From Akkermansia muciniphila (GTDB lineage Bacteria; Verrucomicrobiota; Verrucomicrobiia; Verrucomicrobiales; V1-33), in contig CAMAUV010000014.1 in the NCBI GenBank assembly GCA_945861415.1, positions 1-64,000 on the forward strand: a stretch of DNA of 64,000 nucleotides, given 5' to 3'. How positions within the stretch are numbered: position 1 is the first letter of the stretch; every line of letters begins with the position of its first letter. Under the pieces are notes generated by a model, which had not been told where the DNA came from, made no database searches, and was given only the letters and a program-made list of their open reading frames with translations. A program made the position numbers and the translations under genes. Of the stretch, positions 56,901-64,000 are shown piece after piece.

Positions 56901-58784
56901 ACCGAGCGGGCTGTCGCCTTTGCCAAAGACCGTATCGAGGTCGTGCGGGATCAGTTGCATGCGGCGCTCATTGGCGGGCCCTGGGACGAAATAGCAGGCA
57001 TAGTCGTCATCCTGGCCGTTGGAGATATTGGTCTCGTTGGACTGCAACAGCGTCATCATGGCGAACCAGCGCGCCCATTGCTGCAGGTCCGCCACGGTCT
57101 CGATGGTCCTAGCCTCGTCACTGTTGAACGGCACGCTGTTCCACGAGCCTTGGTCGACATCGCCGGCCGGCGCGCCGGGGAAATGTGAAGCCGCCGTATT
57201 CTGCCAGACCTGGAAGAAGTTCCGCAGATCACTCCAGTCGTTGGCGGCGCTGTTGTTCTGCTTGATCCAGCCGTCGAGCAGTTGGTCGGGAGTGGCGGGC
57301 GCAGAGGCGGTGCTGCGCCAGAATTCATCCGGGCGGCCTTTCTTGTAGATGTTGCCGGAGTTGGCGAGCGGCCAGTGATTGTCCACCATCTCTGCACTCT
57401 GGTCCTCCATGCGCACCCACAGCCCGTAGTCGGGCGTGCCGCTTGTACTGGTCGTGGACTCGACCCCGTTCCGGCGAACTTCGGCGGGGACCACATCCGG
57501 CGCGCTCATACCGGAGGCATGGAAACACCTCATGCCTAGGTATTGCAGGAAGGAGGCCGCAGGATTGAGGTTGAAGCGCGTCACGCCGTCGAGCGCATCG
57601 TCATTGGGAATGCTCACGCGCATGGGCTTGAAGATGTAACCGCGGCTGCCGTTGCCGCGGATGCGCATGGCGCTGCGATACCGGATCGAAGTTTCCGTGC
57701 CGTGGACCACGATGAGCGTCTGATTGAACTGCTGGTTGCTGCCCGGGCTGACGCTGGTGAAGGCGCTGTTCTCCGCTCCTGTCAGGGTGAGGCGATACAT
57801 TTCCGCCGTGGTGGAGGGCGCCTCATTGTCCACTTGATACTGGCAATTGGCATTCTGCCCCCCGCTGGCGGGCGCGGGCCAGGTGCGGGTGGCCGTGCCG
57901 TCGCTGCTGCTGATGTAGAATTCCCAAATCGACTTGTCGCCGGCGGGAGCGAGGACCGCAGTGAGTTTTCCTGTGCCGTCATTGATCATGGCCACGCTGG
58001 AGAAGGACGGCGGCGAAGTGGAAGTGGCATTGCGGTAGAACAGCGTGGCCGTCCGGTCCGCGGCGGGCGCCTCGTCATTCACCTCGCAGGAAACAGTCAC
58101 GTTCTGCGTGCTGCGCGGCACGGCGGGCGAGTGCTTCACGGCCTTGATAATGGGCGGCACATTCGCCGTCGCCGCAGTGTTCGCCGCGCCCGGCGTGCCG
58201 CCTTTGGAGGCGGTGCTCGGGGACCAGTTCTGGCCGTTGTCATTGCTCAGCGCGGCGTTGCGCAGTTCCAGACTTTTACCGCCGCCATTGGCGGGAGTGC
58301 TCCAGTCCCAGCCCAGCCCTCCCCGGGTGCGGCTCGCCCAGTCGCCCTCGCTGGCATACGTCACCTCATCCACCGTCGCCCATGTGCCCGCCGGCACGCC
58401 AGGCCGGGAAAGGCGGATGCGCTCCCCGTTATTGGACAATCCCTCGCCCGCCGGCCACGGTCCCAGGGCACTCACATTCCCGTGCGCACTCACCAGCGCC
58501 GCCGGATTCGCCGCCACCACTACCCACTCGCCTGCAGGGATCACCGTTCCCTCCGGCATCGTGTAGTTCACCCCGCTGCGCAGCGCCCAGCCGCCGATGT
58601 CCGCGGCCACGGTATCGGGATTGTGGATTTCGATGTACTCCAGCGCCGTATTCTCCGGGTAGCCCGGGCCGGGACGATACATGATTTCACTGATGACCGG
58701 GGCAGCGCGGGCGAGCGAGAGCGAAAGGCCCAGCGCGAGCATCGCGACAGCACCGGACGCGACAATGGGATCGGGGTTATTCAT
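53955..58784 (-). CDS. Second giant secreted LTD/CotH protein with calcium-binding repeat
   Basis: The product is 1609 residues from the ATG at 58784 and starts with a signal peptide ending near ARAAP. An LTD module follows at once (VISEIMYRPGPGYPENTALE). A CotH-type domain spans about 330-620 (YRLTLTGAENSAFTSVSPGS, SAMRIRGNGSRGYIFKPMRV, MQLIPHDLDTVFGKGDSPLG). At least four more LTD modules start near 740, 895, 1040 and 1248. A TSP3-like calcium segment lies near 1480 (DSDGDRMPDAWETAHGLSNA), and the C-terminal domain contains RLYRVRHSSDLITWTVVPGQ. It shares the LTD plus CotH plan with 8254-13980 but lacks LamG. The open frame extends upstream to 59000 through DNA that encodes a kinase fragment on the other strand, so the later ATG is preferred. 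Substrate is unknown. Confidence 0.87.
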   Translation of the reverse strand: MNNPDPIVASGAVAMLALGLSLSLARAAPVISEIMYRPGPGYPENTALEYIEIHNPDTVAADIGGWALRSGVNYTMPEGTVIPAGEWVVVAANPAALVSAHGNVSALGPWPAGEGLSNNGERIRLSRPGVPAGTWATVDEVTYASEGDWASRTRGGLGWDWSTPANGGGKSLELRNAALSNDNGQNWSPSTASKGGTPGAANTAATANVPPIIKAVKHSPAVPRSTQNVTVSCEVNDEAPAADRTATLFYRNATSTSPPSFSSVAMINDGTGKLTAVLAPAGDKSIWEFYISSSDGTATRTWPAPASGGQNANCQYQVDNEAPSTTAEMYRLTLTGAENSAFTSVSPGSNQQFNQTLIVVHGTETSIRYRSAMRIRGNGSRGYIFKPMRVSIPNDDALDGVTRFNLNPAASFLQYLGMRCFHASGMSAPDVVPAEVRRNGVESTTSTSGTPDYGLWVRMEDQSAEMVDNHWPLANSGNIYKKGRPDEFWRSTASAPATPDQLLDGWIKQNNSAANDWSDLRNFFQVWQNTAASHFPGAPAGDVDQGSWNSVPFNSDEARTIETVADLQQWARWFAMMTLLQSNETNISNGQDDDYACYFVPGPANERRMQLIPHDLDTVFGKGDSPLGPTARGLYDATEQDSSFRPLLPLMGNSSVAGNPKWCTLYHNAIRELCGGVFSDATFPSFVEQHLGTWTPPNIRSEIKTFMSARCSHLLGRIGAAAIPPAIPTASSSVTQTHGELVISEVLAANATAHPQDGVYPDVIELLNSGTAPVDLSGMSLTDDAALPQKFVFPAGTTLAPSAFLVLYADSNFAGSGLHTGFSLDQNSDAVFLHDSVANGGALLDSITFGPQATDFSVGRTGETLNALNTLTLCTPSIGAANTAAALGSPAALRINEWFTNPDFRLDDDFLEIHNSAALPVAIGGMRLTDDWVNFPSRHVLPVLSFIGPGGFHVFKAMGSSATQKDPSELPFGLDNTFGGAALLGENGALADRVDTVSQFRDRSTGRNPDGGAAIATFSVPSPGLPNEPLPAACQALLDGLRISEFIYKPNGGSDFEFIEMLNTGTTALDLSGVRFTNGVDYTFPAGTALARGAFAVVCRNRTAFLSRFPNAGTLLAPGQFAGALDNNDEGITLSLPNPRDVAILNFRYETGWEPLTFTAGYSLTHVDAVALPARDYNERESWTASAVPNGTPGTAPSGPLHHFTWDHTPSSVQTGVPFPAIISARDQLDRVVTHYSGTVPLSVSSSVYITEVTDEDQDQFELQNTGSTLVNTAGWFVRVGNSSGIDALNAVTWTLPSSFAPGEIVRVSDVNKTGWLNFGGNISWLSGPNRGWIMLFDADGTLRDFMAFGWPQTDLQSLNIIVNGSPVTIGSQWTGNGAPVGTRVPSGISSWQRTGSTDKDSAADWTFTTDASTWGIFNPGLAIPWRGALSPAAVTFSDGYFAGFISIPKTATGVRISATDAQLRTGQSAPFNVTAPAPAPDSDGDRMPDAWETAHGLSNAVNDAGTDADGDGFTNSTEYFAGTDPRSGTSALRISSVGLTPSGQVQLTWPTQPGRLYRVRHSSDLITWTVVPGQYYAPASAGPLTASFPAPSTLSPPAYYHVELLLPP

Positions 58785-58871
58785 GGGTTGGAAGGGGGGC
58801 GCAGAGCCGGCCGGTCGCGGCTCTATTACCGTCAGAATCCACGCGCGCAACATCCGTGGTGAATCATTCAA

Positions 58872-58979
58872 CTCAATTATAACACCATCAAACACGATCA
58901 CGTCGTCGCGATGCACGGCGCCGATGAAGCCAACGGGTTGCCGTATCTCGTGATGGAATATGTGCCCGGCGAATCGCTG
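58872..58979 (+). pseudogene. Fragment of a Hanks-type serine/threonine protein kinase
   Basis: On the plus strand, in the frame through 58887, the DNA encodes IKHDHVVAMHGADEANGLPY and then LVMEYVPGESL. This is the kinase beta4-beta5-hinge segment (H-x-x-[VI]-[VI]-x-[ML]-H ... P-[YF]-L-V-M-E-Y-[VI]-x-G-x-S-L) of bacterial Hanks-type kinases. There is no glycine loop, catalytic HRD or DFG on either side: upstream the sequence becomes AT-rich non-kinase DNA, and downstream it turns into unrelated codons. It is a relic of about 35 codons between two minus-strand genes. Confidence 0.7.
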
Positions 58980-59019
58980 TTTGTCTTCGACGAAGATCAA
59001 TACGTCGCCGCCGGTCTCG

Positions 59020-61693
59020 TCAACGATCGTTCCGCCACCGTGATAGCCCTTTTCGGAAACGGCGATCAGGCGAGGATGTCATGCACCACTTCGCCGTGGA
59101 CGTTAGTGAGGCGGCGCTCGATGCCGTTTGTTTGTTAGGGTCGGTGCCTACCTCGCGCTCCGCGCGCCTAGCGAACCCGTTGGCCATACGCAGGACGAAG
59201 GCGTTGTTCAGCAGCGCGAGCGCCTGCAATGGCGAGGTCGTCACCGAGCGGCTTGGCGCGGTGGTTGCCGGGTCCGGGCAGTCGAATGTTTCGAGGATCG
59301 CGCTGCGCTGTCCGCGCGGACTGAAGCGGTAGATGGAACGGCGGTTCAGGCTGGGATCGTCGTCCTTGTCGAAGGGGGTGTAGTAGGTCGTGCCGTCGTT
59401 GTGATGGCCTCCCACATCGCGGAAGCCTAGTCCGCCCGCCTCCGGGTTGAGCAGTCCGGAAACCTGCAGCATCGTATCGCGCAGGCTTTCGGCATCGAGA
59501 CGTGCCGGCGATTTGCGCCACAGCAGGCGGTTGTTCGCATCAACCGCCATCGCCTCCGGGCGGGGCTTTGACGACTGCCGGTAGGTCTGTGAGGTCACCA
59601 TCAGCCGGTGCAGGGGCTTGAGGCGATAGCCGTTCGCCTTCAACTCACCTGCCAGCCAGTCGAGGAGTTCCGGATGGCTTGGCCGACCGCCGCTGAAGCC
59701 GAGGTCGTTGGGCGTGTTCACGAGGCCGGTGCCGAAGTGGTGATGCCAGAGCCGGTTGACGATGACGCGTGTAAAGAGCGGGTTGTCAGGATGCGTGATC
59801 CACGCGGCCAGTTTCGTGCGCCGTTCTGCGTCCGGGGCATCCTGTGGCAGCCCGAAATCTGACGGCGGTCCAGTGACGGCGGCGGGTGCACGGGGCGCGA
59901 CCGGCTCCACTGGCTGCAACGCGTGACCGCGCTTGAGCACCCGCGTGACCCCGGGCTTTTCGTTGGTCCGGACCGAGTAAATTTTGCGTTTGTTTTCACC
60001 AAGGCGTCTCGCCTCATCCGCAAGGCCAGCCGCCTCCGCCCGCAGCCGGTCCATCTCCGCGCGCTGTTCCGCCGACAGCGCAGCAGTCAGCTGATCATCC
60101 GGCACATACTTGCTCTCAGAGCCAGCGGAGGCCGCCACTTCCTCGGCAGTTAGTGCGCGGTCGTAAAGTTGGGCGCGGAGGATGCGGCCTTCCAGCAGGC
60201 GGTTGCTGCGGGCGAATGTCCCTTGGCGCATGCCAAAGAGAATCTCTGCGGCCCCTTTTGTGAACGTGACTTGCCCGGTCTTGTAGGGCTCGTCATAACG
60301 AACGCCATTGCGATAGCGGTGAATGCTGCCGTCCGCCTCGTAAACGATCGCCAGATGGATCGGATTCCTGATGATCGTGTTCTCCGCCGGGCCGCCATTC
60401 CGCTGCGTCCGCGAGTCCATGTCGCTGCCCGCCGTCCATGCCCCGGCAACTCCCTTGCCGAAAGTGATGGCATCGTAGGTATTCCCATCGGTGGTCTGCA
60501 AGCTGATCGGAGCACTGCCGGTCTGCACGGCATTGTCGAGCACGACCCAGGCTTCCAGCGTCTTCACGGTGATATCCTTCTCGATCACTGCCGTCTTCGC
60601 ATATCCACTCCTTGCGTCGAGCACCAGCGCCCCGTCCTCAAACCGCACCTCGCCGACTGCTTCGCCGTGCAATCCGCCGAGGCTGTCGCGCAAGTTGCCT
60701 TCGAATTCCCATTGTGCTAGCGGCTGCGGCAAAGCAGAAGCCTACTTCGCCGGCTGCGCGGCGCGGGCTGCCAGCGCCGTTCGCCAGCCAGCTACGCCGA
60801 TCTCCCCGATCTTTGATTCGATTGCGCCGCGGCGCGCATCCAACGCGGAAATCTTCTCCAGCGTGGAGGCATCAGGCGTCTCTAATTCCTTGTGAAAGAC
60901 CCCCTGGAACGCCGAGGCCATCTGATAGTATTCCTTTTGCGAAATCGGGTCGTACTTGTGATCGTGACAGCGGGCGCAATTCATGGTGAGCCCTAGGAAG
61001 GTCTGACCGACCGTCCCGGTGATCTCCTCGAGTTCGTCTTGGCGCGCGGTTTTCTGCATGAACTCGCTTCCTCCAACCACCGTGTTGTGCAGGCCCGCCG
61101 CGAGGAACGCGACCGCCGCCTTGCCCTCAAACCCCGGCTTGATAAAGGTCACCCGCAATCTGCATCCGAGTGAACTCGTCGTAGGGCATGTCGGCGTTCA
61201 GTGCAGCGATCACCCAATCGCGATACGGCCACAGATGGTCGCGCGCGAAATTCCGCTCAAACCCGTCGCTTTCGCCGAAGCGCGCAACGTCCAGCCAGTG
61301 GCGAGCCCAGCGCTCGCCATATGCCGGCGACGCCAGCAACTCATCCACGATTTTGCCGTATGCGGCATCACTCGGGTCGGTTTCAAATGCCCTCACCGCC
61401 TCTGTTGAGGGTGGCATTCCGGTAAGGTCGAAATACACTCGTCGGATCTGAGCCCGCGGATCGGTCGGCGGCGAAGACGTGAGTCCGCGCAACTCAAGCT
61501 TCGCCGCAATAAAGGCATCAATTGGATTGGAGCTGCGCGCCGCCTTGCCTGCATCCGGCGGGACTATTTTCGCGAGCGGTTGCAGCGACCACCAGTCCGA
61601 ACCAGCGCGCTTTCTTTCCGCGGCAGCGAGAGGGCTCAAGAACAGGCCGCAGAAGGCGAGGATTCGGGGAATGACGGGGGGAAAGAAAGCCAC
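59020..61693 (-). pseudogene. PSCyt2-LamG-PSD1 gene with a frameshift, a nonsense codon and a missing 3' end
   Basis: From ATG 61693 the DNA encodes a signal peptide, SDWWSLQPL and PSCyt2 (VYFDLTGMPPSTEAVRAF, RYGERWARHWLDVARFGESD-type block). At 61144-61146 one extra base in an A-run (T-run on the coding strand) shifts the frame: [11 protein letters not shown]-stop replaces the expected [14 protein letters not shown], and the frame resumes as [20 protein letters not shown] and [12 protein letters not shown]. At 60742-60744 an in-frame TAG interrupts between PAK and ASALPQPLAQWEFEGN, where a LamG-like domain starts. PSD1 then runs to about EREVGTDPNKQ (near 59130), where the normal C-terminus is replaced by the end of a DUF1501 gene in another frame; the PSD1 frame stops at 59020. 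Two indel-type lesions might be sequencing errors; the 3' fusion is not. Confidence 0.8.
59066..59128 (-). pseudogene. Last 20 codons of a DUF1501 gene
   Basis: Reading minus from 59128 the DNA encodes NGIERRLTNVHGEVVHDILA and a TGA at 59066-59068. This is the invariant end of DUF1501 proteins (compare [16 protein letters not shown] at the end of the intact copy at 19371). It is out of frame with the upstream PSD1 remnant, and a TAA lies directly upstream in its own frame, so only the tail survives. A full DUF1501 gene would be about 1.4 kb; the missing part was deleted together with the end of PSD1. Confidence 0.8.
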
Positions 61694-61884
61694 TATGTGG
61701 AGATTGATAGGCTGGCGCTCGAAACAGATTGGATTGTAGGGTATCCAACCAATAACGTCAGGCGCGGGATTTTCTGTCTCCTGCCTTCTCCAACAAGCCG
61801 GGGGGCGGTGACACTCGCAACCCTGAGGCAGTGCTTGTGTGAGGTCGGCGAGTGCTGATTTCCCGGGGCTTTGGGCATTTATCC

Positions 61885-63219
61885 TCAGATCAGTCCGTTC
61901 AGTCGTCCGGTTCCGTCCACGAACTTTTGCTGCTCGACGCCCATGGCTTGCAGCATGGTGACGTGGAGATTGCAGAGTGGGGTGGCGTCGTTTTCGTAAA
62001 CGAGGTGCTGGCCCTGCTTAATGCCGAGGCTGCGGCCGCCGGCGAGGAGCATGGGAAGCTTGCGCGTGGAGTGGCTGCCGCCGCCATCGCTGAGGCCCGT
62101 GCCGTTGTTCATGCCGCTGCCGTAGAGAACGAGGGTGCGGTCGAGCAAGGTAGCGCCCTCTTCATTGATGCCTTGCAGGCCTTTGAGGAAGTCGGCCAGC
62201 AGGTCGGCTCCCCGTTTGTCCACTTTAGCGAGATTCTCCAGCGAACCCTTGTTCCCTCCGTGGTGCTGAATGCCATGCATGGTATCATTCACGCCCAATT
62301 CCTGCCATTTGTAGCCATCGACTTCCACTCCTGACATCAGCGTGATGACGCGGGTGGCGTCGGTGCGAAGTGAGAGGAGCATCAAGTCGTACATGACCTT
62401 GAGGAACTCCGAGCGGTTCTTGAATTCGAACTGAAGCTGGCTGGCGTCAATCTCGGGCTTGGGTTGGTCGAGCCACTTCTGGTTTCGGTCCAGCTGAATT
62501 TCCACGTCGCGGACAGAATCGAGATACTGATCCAGCCGTGCACGATCCTCATTACTGAGCTTGCGATTGAGGTCCTTTGATTCAATCAGGACATTGTCGA
62601 GGAGGCTGCGCTGGCGCTGATAGCGTGCCCTTTCCGCGGCGAGGTCCTCCGCCCTATCTGGAACGAACAACCGGTGAAACAGCGCTCTCGGATTGTTGAT
62701 GGCGGGCAGGGGCAGGCCGCGCGAGTTGAATGAGAGGGTGTTGCTGCGTCCAGGAACGCCGGCGCCGGCTTCGGTGGAGAGTTGCAGGGAGGGCCAGCGG
62801 GTTTGATTGCCGAGGTGAGCGGCCACTACCTGGTCCATGGAGTGCGATTCGTTCGGGGAGGCGAAGTCCACGAGGATGCGGTCATTCTCATGGACGCCCG
62901 TGAGCCAGCGTCCTGCTGCGGCATGGCCGACATTGGAAGACATGCGGGGATGGCAGAGTCCGGTAAAGATTGAGACTTCTTTGCGAACGGGTTCTAGGGA
63001 CTGAAGCGTGGGGGACAGCGTGTAGCCGGCTCCGGTTTCTTTCGGATACCACAGGCTGTTGCGCACGCCGTGCGGGGTGTAAATGCACACGAGCCTTGAT
63101 GAGGGCAACGTTTTCGCCTTCTCTCCCGCGGTGAGGCGCGACGCGACGCTTTGGAGAGCAGGCAGGGCGATGGCTGCGCCTGCCCCCCTGAGAATACTGC
63201 GGCGGGTCATAAGAGTCAT
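61885..63219 (-). CDS. DUF1552 protein, Tat-exported
   Basis: The 444-residue product belongs to DUF1552 (PF07586), the usual partner of DUF1592-type cytochrome proteins. It begins with a twin-arginine signal ([20 protein letters not shown]). Typical blocks are [78 protein letters not shown], and [20 protein letters not shown] with the GSGM turn. Activity is unknown. It starts by ATGA overlap with the preceding DUF1592-type gene. Starts at 63219 or 63210 both keep the signal. Confidence 0.94.
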   Translation of the reverse strand: MTLMTRRSILRGAGAAIALPALQSVASRLTAGEKAKTLPSSRLVCIYTPHGVRNSLWYPKETGAGYTLSPTLQSLEPVRKEVSIFTGLCHPRMSSNVGHAAAGRWLTGVHENDRILVDFASPNESHSMDQVVAAHLGNQTRWPSLQLSTEAGAGVPGRSNTLSFNSRGLPLPAINNPRALFHRLFVPDRAEDLAAERARYQRQRSLLDNVLIESKDLNRKLSNEDRARLDQYLDSVRDVEIQLDRNQKWLDQPKPEIDASQLQFEFKNRSEFLKVMYDLMLLSLRTDATRVITLMSGVEVDGYKWQELGVNDTMHGIQHHGGNKGSLENLAKVDKRGADLLADFLKGLQGINEEGATLLDRTLVLYGSGMNNGTGLSDGGGSHSTRKLPMLLAGGRSLGIKQGQHLVYENDATPLCNLHVTMLQAMGVEQQKFVDGTGRLNGLI

Positions 63220-64000
63220 GATTTTGGTGTCCTGTCTAAGAAACGATTACTGAGCACGATCTGTTCAATTAAATTTCGCAATGTGGGCGCCTGTTCCAGC
63301 TTCTTGACTATCGTATTTACGGTCGTCCGGTCGCCAAAGGAAGTCGTGTTGCCGGTGGCATAAACTAGCATTTTTTCGGTGAGGGATATTAGGAGAGCTC
63401 GCTTGTTATCCATCAGAAGCTTTTTGAACTCGCTGACATCCTTGAAAGAGCGTCCGTTGGGCAGGGTTCCGGTGGCATCTACGGGCGTCCAGGCGAGTGC
63501 CTTGGACTTATTTCCGGCATCCAGCAGGAAGGGGGCCTTGCGGGTGCCCGGGCTGTCGGCGGCGACCTTGAAGCGCTGGCTCACTGCGGTCTCGAGGCGA
63601 TTAGCCAGGAAGTAACGCGCCTCGTATTCGCCGGGCTCTTTGGGGGCGTTCAGGGTGATGATCCCGTTGAAAAGGCCATTCGGTAGCTGCTTCCGGGTGT
63701 TGGTGGTGAATTTCCAGCTATCCAGCTTCTCGAACTGCCCATTGTCAGTGTCGGCGGCGGCAAGCACGGCGATCTTGTCGCTGCCTTCACCGGATCCGTT
63801 GGCGAAGTGGATGGTGATGCTCTCACCGGGGGCGAATACTTGGATTTCCTGCTTATCGCGCTCCACTTCGACCAGTTCCTGAGTGCGCCAGGTCCCGATG
63901 GCATCAAAGCTCTCCAGTGCGAAACCGGGAGGGTCCAACTTCTCGTGGCAGTTGATGCAGGAGGGATCGTTGCGGTGTTGTTCCAGCCGCTCACGCAGGG
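63216..64000 (-). CDS. DUF1592/DUF1588/DUF1585 cytochrome-type protein, C-terminal part with an inserted beta domain
   Basis: The gene enters from beyond the window. The visible part begins [20 protein letters not shown], the haem-bearing PSCyt3 (DUF1588) domain with CINCH, then [20 protein letters not shown]. Instead of passing directly to DUF1585, about 125 residues intervene ([20 protein letters not shown] ... [20 protein letters not shown]), which look like an Ig-like or phosphatase-associated beta-sandwich. DUF1585 then follows ([54 protein letters not shown]). The N-terminal DUF1587/1595/1592 domains are off the edge. It is coupled to the DUF1552 gene by ATGA. The family is presumed periplasmic and redox-linked. 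Confidence 0.92.
   Translation of the reverse strand, partial: LRERLEQHRNDPSCINCHEKLDPPGFALESFDAIGTWRTQELVEVERDKQEIQVFAPGESITIHFANGSGEGSDKIAVLAAADTDNGQFEKLDSWKFTTNTRKQLPNGLFNGIITLNAPKEPGEYEARYFLANRLETAVSQRFKVAADSPGTRKAPFLLDAGNKSKALAWTPVDATGTLPNGRSFKDVSEFKKLLMDNKRALLISLTEKMLVYATGNTTSFGDRTTVNTIVKKLEQAPTLRNLIEQIVLSNRFLDRTPKS

Noticed and set aside
57543-58862. 439-codon plus-strand frame opposite the second LTD/CotH gene
   Set aside because: Arg/Ala/His-rich shadow; only the separate short kinase segment beyond 58872 has real similarity.
58785-59000. Extension of the LTD/CotH protein by 72 residues to a start at 59000
   Set aside because: The added residues are not a signal peptide and overlap the antisense kinase relic; the ATG at 58784 gives a normal exported N-terminus.
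61729-61748. Six-base inverted repeat TTGGAT/ATCCAA upstream of the PSD1 pseudogene
   Set aside because: Too short to separate from chance; no second copy or link to a regulator.
1-64000. CRISPR array, tRNA, rRNA, prophage or restriction system
   Set aside because: I looked for regularly spaced repeats, cloverleaf-like ends, phage structural genes and methyltransferase or nuclease motifs and saw none.

Overview
The window is a high-GC chromosomal segment that looks like a member of the Verrucomicrobiota, or a close relative in the PVC group. The evidence is the gene content. There are three complete-looking PSCyt2/PSD1 (DUF1549/DUF1553) proteins with DUF1501 partners, one DUF1592-DUF1552 pair, a membrane-bound dehydrogenase with a Pirellula/Verrucomicrobium-type haem domain, a DUF1080 protein, and several very large secreted proteins (lamin-tail/CotH, delta-60 propeller, autotransporter-associated beta-strand repeats, right-handed beta-helix). 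Short Shine-Dalgarno-poor starts and ATGA stop/start overlaps are common. I found no rRNA, tRNA or CRISPR array.

Layout. 1-147 is the end of an IS3-type insertion sequence cut by the window edge. 0.6-8.2 kb holds housekeeping and small secreted functions: carB, a Tat-exported alkaline phosphatase, a ROK-family protein and a secreted zinc metallopeptidase. 8.3-14.0 kb is a 1908-residue LTD/LamG/CotH protein. 14.3-20.8 kb is a cytochrome/SGNH/DUF1501 operon preceded by a fused remnant of its expected sigma factor and LamG protein. 21-27.6 kb holds a shortened GntR-type regulator and two large secreted proteins. 27.7-32.4 kb is a ribose-type sugar ABC transporter operon (rbsB, aroE-like, rbsA, rbsC). 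32.5-36.8 kb has a divergent pair: a haem/NHL dehydrogenase and a double DUF1080 protein. A palindrome-rich MITE/REP-like element lies at 36.8-37.0 kb. 37.1-49.6 kb is a long minus-strand block with two PSCyt2/PSD1-DUF1501 sets plus an alcohol dehydrogenase, a helical-repeat protein, a propeller protein and a trypsin-like protease. 49.8-58.8 kb holds a delta-60 propeller and a second LTD/CotH giant. 58.9-61.7 kb is a graveyard: a protein-kinase fragment, the last codons of a DUF1501 gene, and a PSD1 pseudogene with a frameshift and a nonsense codon. 61.9-64.0 kb is a DUF1552/DUF1592 operon that runs off the edge.

How it fits together. Most of the window encodes exported proteins, consistent with a bacterium that degrades and imports complex organic matter: cytochrome-linked PSD1/DUF1501 modules, carbohydrate-related domains, and a sugar importer with its own dehydrogenase. 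The substrates are not readable from sequence.

The most unusual feature is recurrent fusion scars. At 14.5, 21.15 and 59.13 kb the front of one gene or domain is joined to the back of another with the middle missing. At 49.4 kb a PSD1 gene has acquired the promoter and membrane leader of a helical-repeat protein whose intact relative lies 6 kb away. The other candidates for something undescribed are the protease/propeller/repeat-protein operon at 41.9-49.6 kb, the AroE-like gene embedded in the sugar importer, and the RbsC permease with a periplasmic insert of about 120 residues.
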